DNA of 15,780 nucleotides from Terfezia claveryi (lineage: Eukaryota; Ascomycota; Pezizomycetes; Pezizales; Pezizaceae), in assembly GCA_015179025.1 (NCBI GenBank), contig WHUX01000643.1:1-15780 (forward strand). The letters run 5' to 3'. Below, one piece after another: positions 15,061 to 15,780 of the stretch. Each line of letters begins with the position of its first letter. Position 1 is the stretch's first letter. The notes under the pieces were generated by a model, which was not told the DNA's origin, did no database searches, and saw only the letters and a program-made list of their open reading frames with translations. Both the position numbers and the translations under genes were made by a program.

Positions 15061-15780
15061 TGATAAACCGGCGATAAAAATTGGCGAATCCTAGAAAAGC
15101 ACGAGCATCATGAAGGTTAATTGGGCATTCTCAGTCCATTACGGCCTTAACTTTAGCTGGATCCATTTGTATCCCTTCTGCTGAGATAATCATGCCCAGG
15201 TAGTGGACCGTAGTCTTATGAAATTCACACTTCTCGGGTTTTAGGTAGAGGCCGGCTTTTTGGAGAGCTTGCAATACCTTGGTAACATGTGTTCGGTGTT
15301 CTTCGAGGGTATCGCTATATATTAAAATATCATCAAGATAAGCCGTACAGAAATTGTCAAGGAAGGGATGGAGAACATCATTAATAAAATGTTGGAAGCT
15401 GGCAGGAGCATTTGTGAGGCCGAAAGGCATAACTAAGGTCTCATATAAGCCATAACGAGTTCGAAACGCTGTTTTCCATTCCTCTCCTTCCGCCATCTGG
15501 TGAGGTTGTAGGCGCTTCTAATGTCAAGAGCCGTATAGTATCGTGCTTAGAAAGTTTAGTCAAAGTCTCTTGTATAAGGGGTAGTGGGTATCGGTTCTTG
15601 ATGGTACCATCATTAAGACCACGATAATCCACACAAAGATGCAAGAACCCATCCTTCTTCTTAACAAATATGATAGGTGCAGCTGCGGGAGATGAGGAGG
15701 CACGAATAAATCCTTTGGACAGGTTTTCTTCCAGCCATACTTTAAGAGCCTCTAACTCTGGTTTTGATAGGGAGTATAGA
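15061..15780 (-). pseudogene. pol: Reverse transcriptase of element B, runs off the right edge
   Basis: From the right edge: [51 protein letters not shown], a frame change, [14 protein letters not shown] with the first catalytic Asp, a second frame change near 15500, [29 protein letters not shown], and the YLDD box at 15340-15329. The connection ends with a TGA at 15133-15131 where a Trp is expected, then [16 protein letters not shown]. The protease, gag and 5' LTR of B should lie beyond 15780. Two frameshifts and one stop in about 700 bp show it is inactive. Confidence 0.87.

Larger units (their letters stand above)
12873..15780 (-). mobile_element. Element B: Ty3/gypsy chromovirus, right-hand visible part
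   Basis: This element lies on the minus strand. Its 3' LTR is the split LTR described at 3292-3726 and 12873-12929, and its pol runs from RT at the right edge to the chromodomain at 12964. It was inserted into the pol of element A at 3291/3292. The 5-bp duplication expected on the far side (TATTC, as at 3287-3291) would be outside the window. At least seven nonsense mutations and several frameshifts make it more decayed than element C. Confidence 0.87.

Overview
The window holds no recognisable host gene, tRNA or rRNA. It looks like gene-poor, repeat-rich DNA of a filamentous fungus. The evidence is three Ty3/gypsy-type LTR retrotransposons with fungal-style Gag-Pol polyproteins. Two of them end in a chromodomain (chromoviruses), and all carry the decay typical of fungal repeats. 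An ascomycete is my best guess, but the sequence does not settle the genus.

Layout. (1) Positions 1-600 are about five degenerate tandem units of 100-122 bp that run off the left edge. (2) Element A (+ strand) begins with a 5' LTR at 633-~1170. It continues through a broken gag (~1260-2353, CCHC knuckle), an aspartic protease (from 2389), a proline-rich linker built on an 18-bp repeat, and the first residues leading to reverse transcriptase. It stops abruptly at 3291. (3) Element B (- strand) is inserted there. Its 3' LTR starts at 3292 and its pol lies at the far right of the window (12964-15780+, RT, RNase H, integrase, chromodomain, reading right to left). (4) Element C (+ strand, 3727-12867, 9141 bp) is complete and is inserted inside the 3' LTR of B, splitting it into 3292-3726 and 12873-12929. 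C has LTRs of 1457 and 1461 bp, a coiled-coil-bearing gag, a 729-codon open protease-RT-RNase H frame, integrase and chromodomain.

Order of events: satellite and A first, then B into A, then C into B. The C junctions support this: a 5-bp target duplication (ctgac/ctaac) flanks C, and removing C restores the 61-bp tandem repeat of B's LTR. The two C LTRs differ by about 2.5 % by hand alignment, so C is the youngest but not fresh. All three elements are inactive as they stand: A is split and full of stops, B has at least seven nonsense mutations plus frameshifts, and C has several frameshifts, stops and an in-frame deletion inside RNase H.

Points that go beyond routine annotation are the U3 repeat and palindrome architecture of B's LTR, the perfect hairpin beside the polypurine tract of C, the ordered motif triplet and nested inverted repeats in C's long U3, two adjacent perfect hairpins at the predicted 5' RNA end of A, and the absence of an evident tRNA primer site in C.
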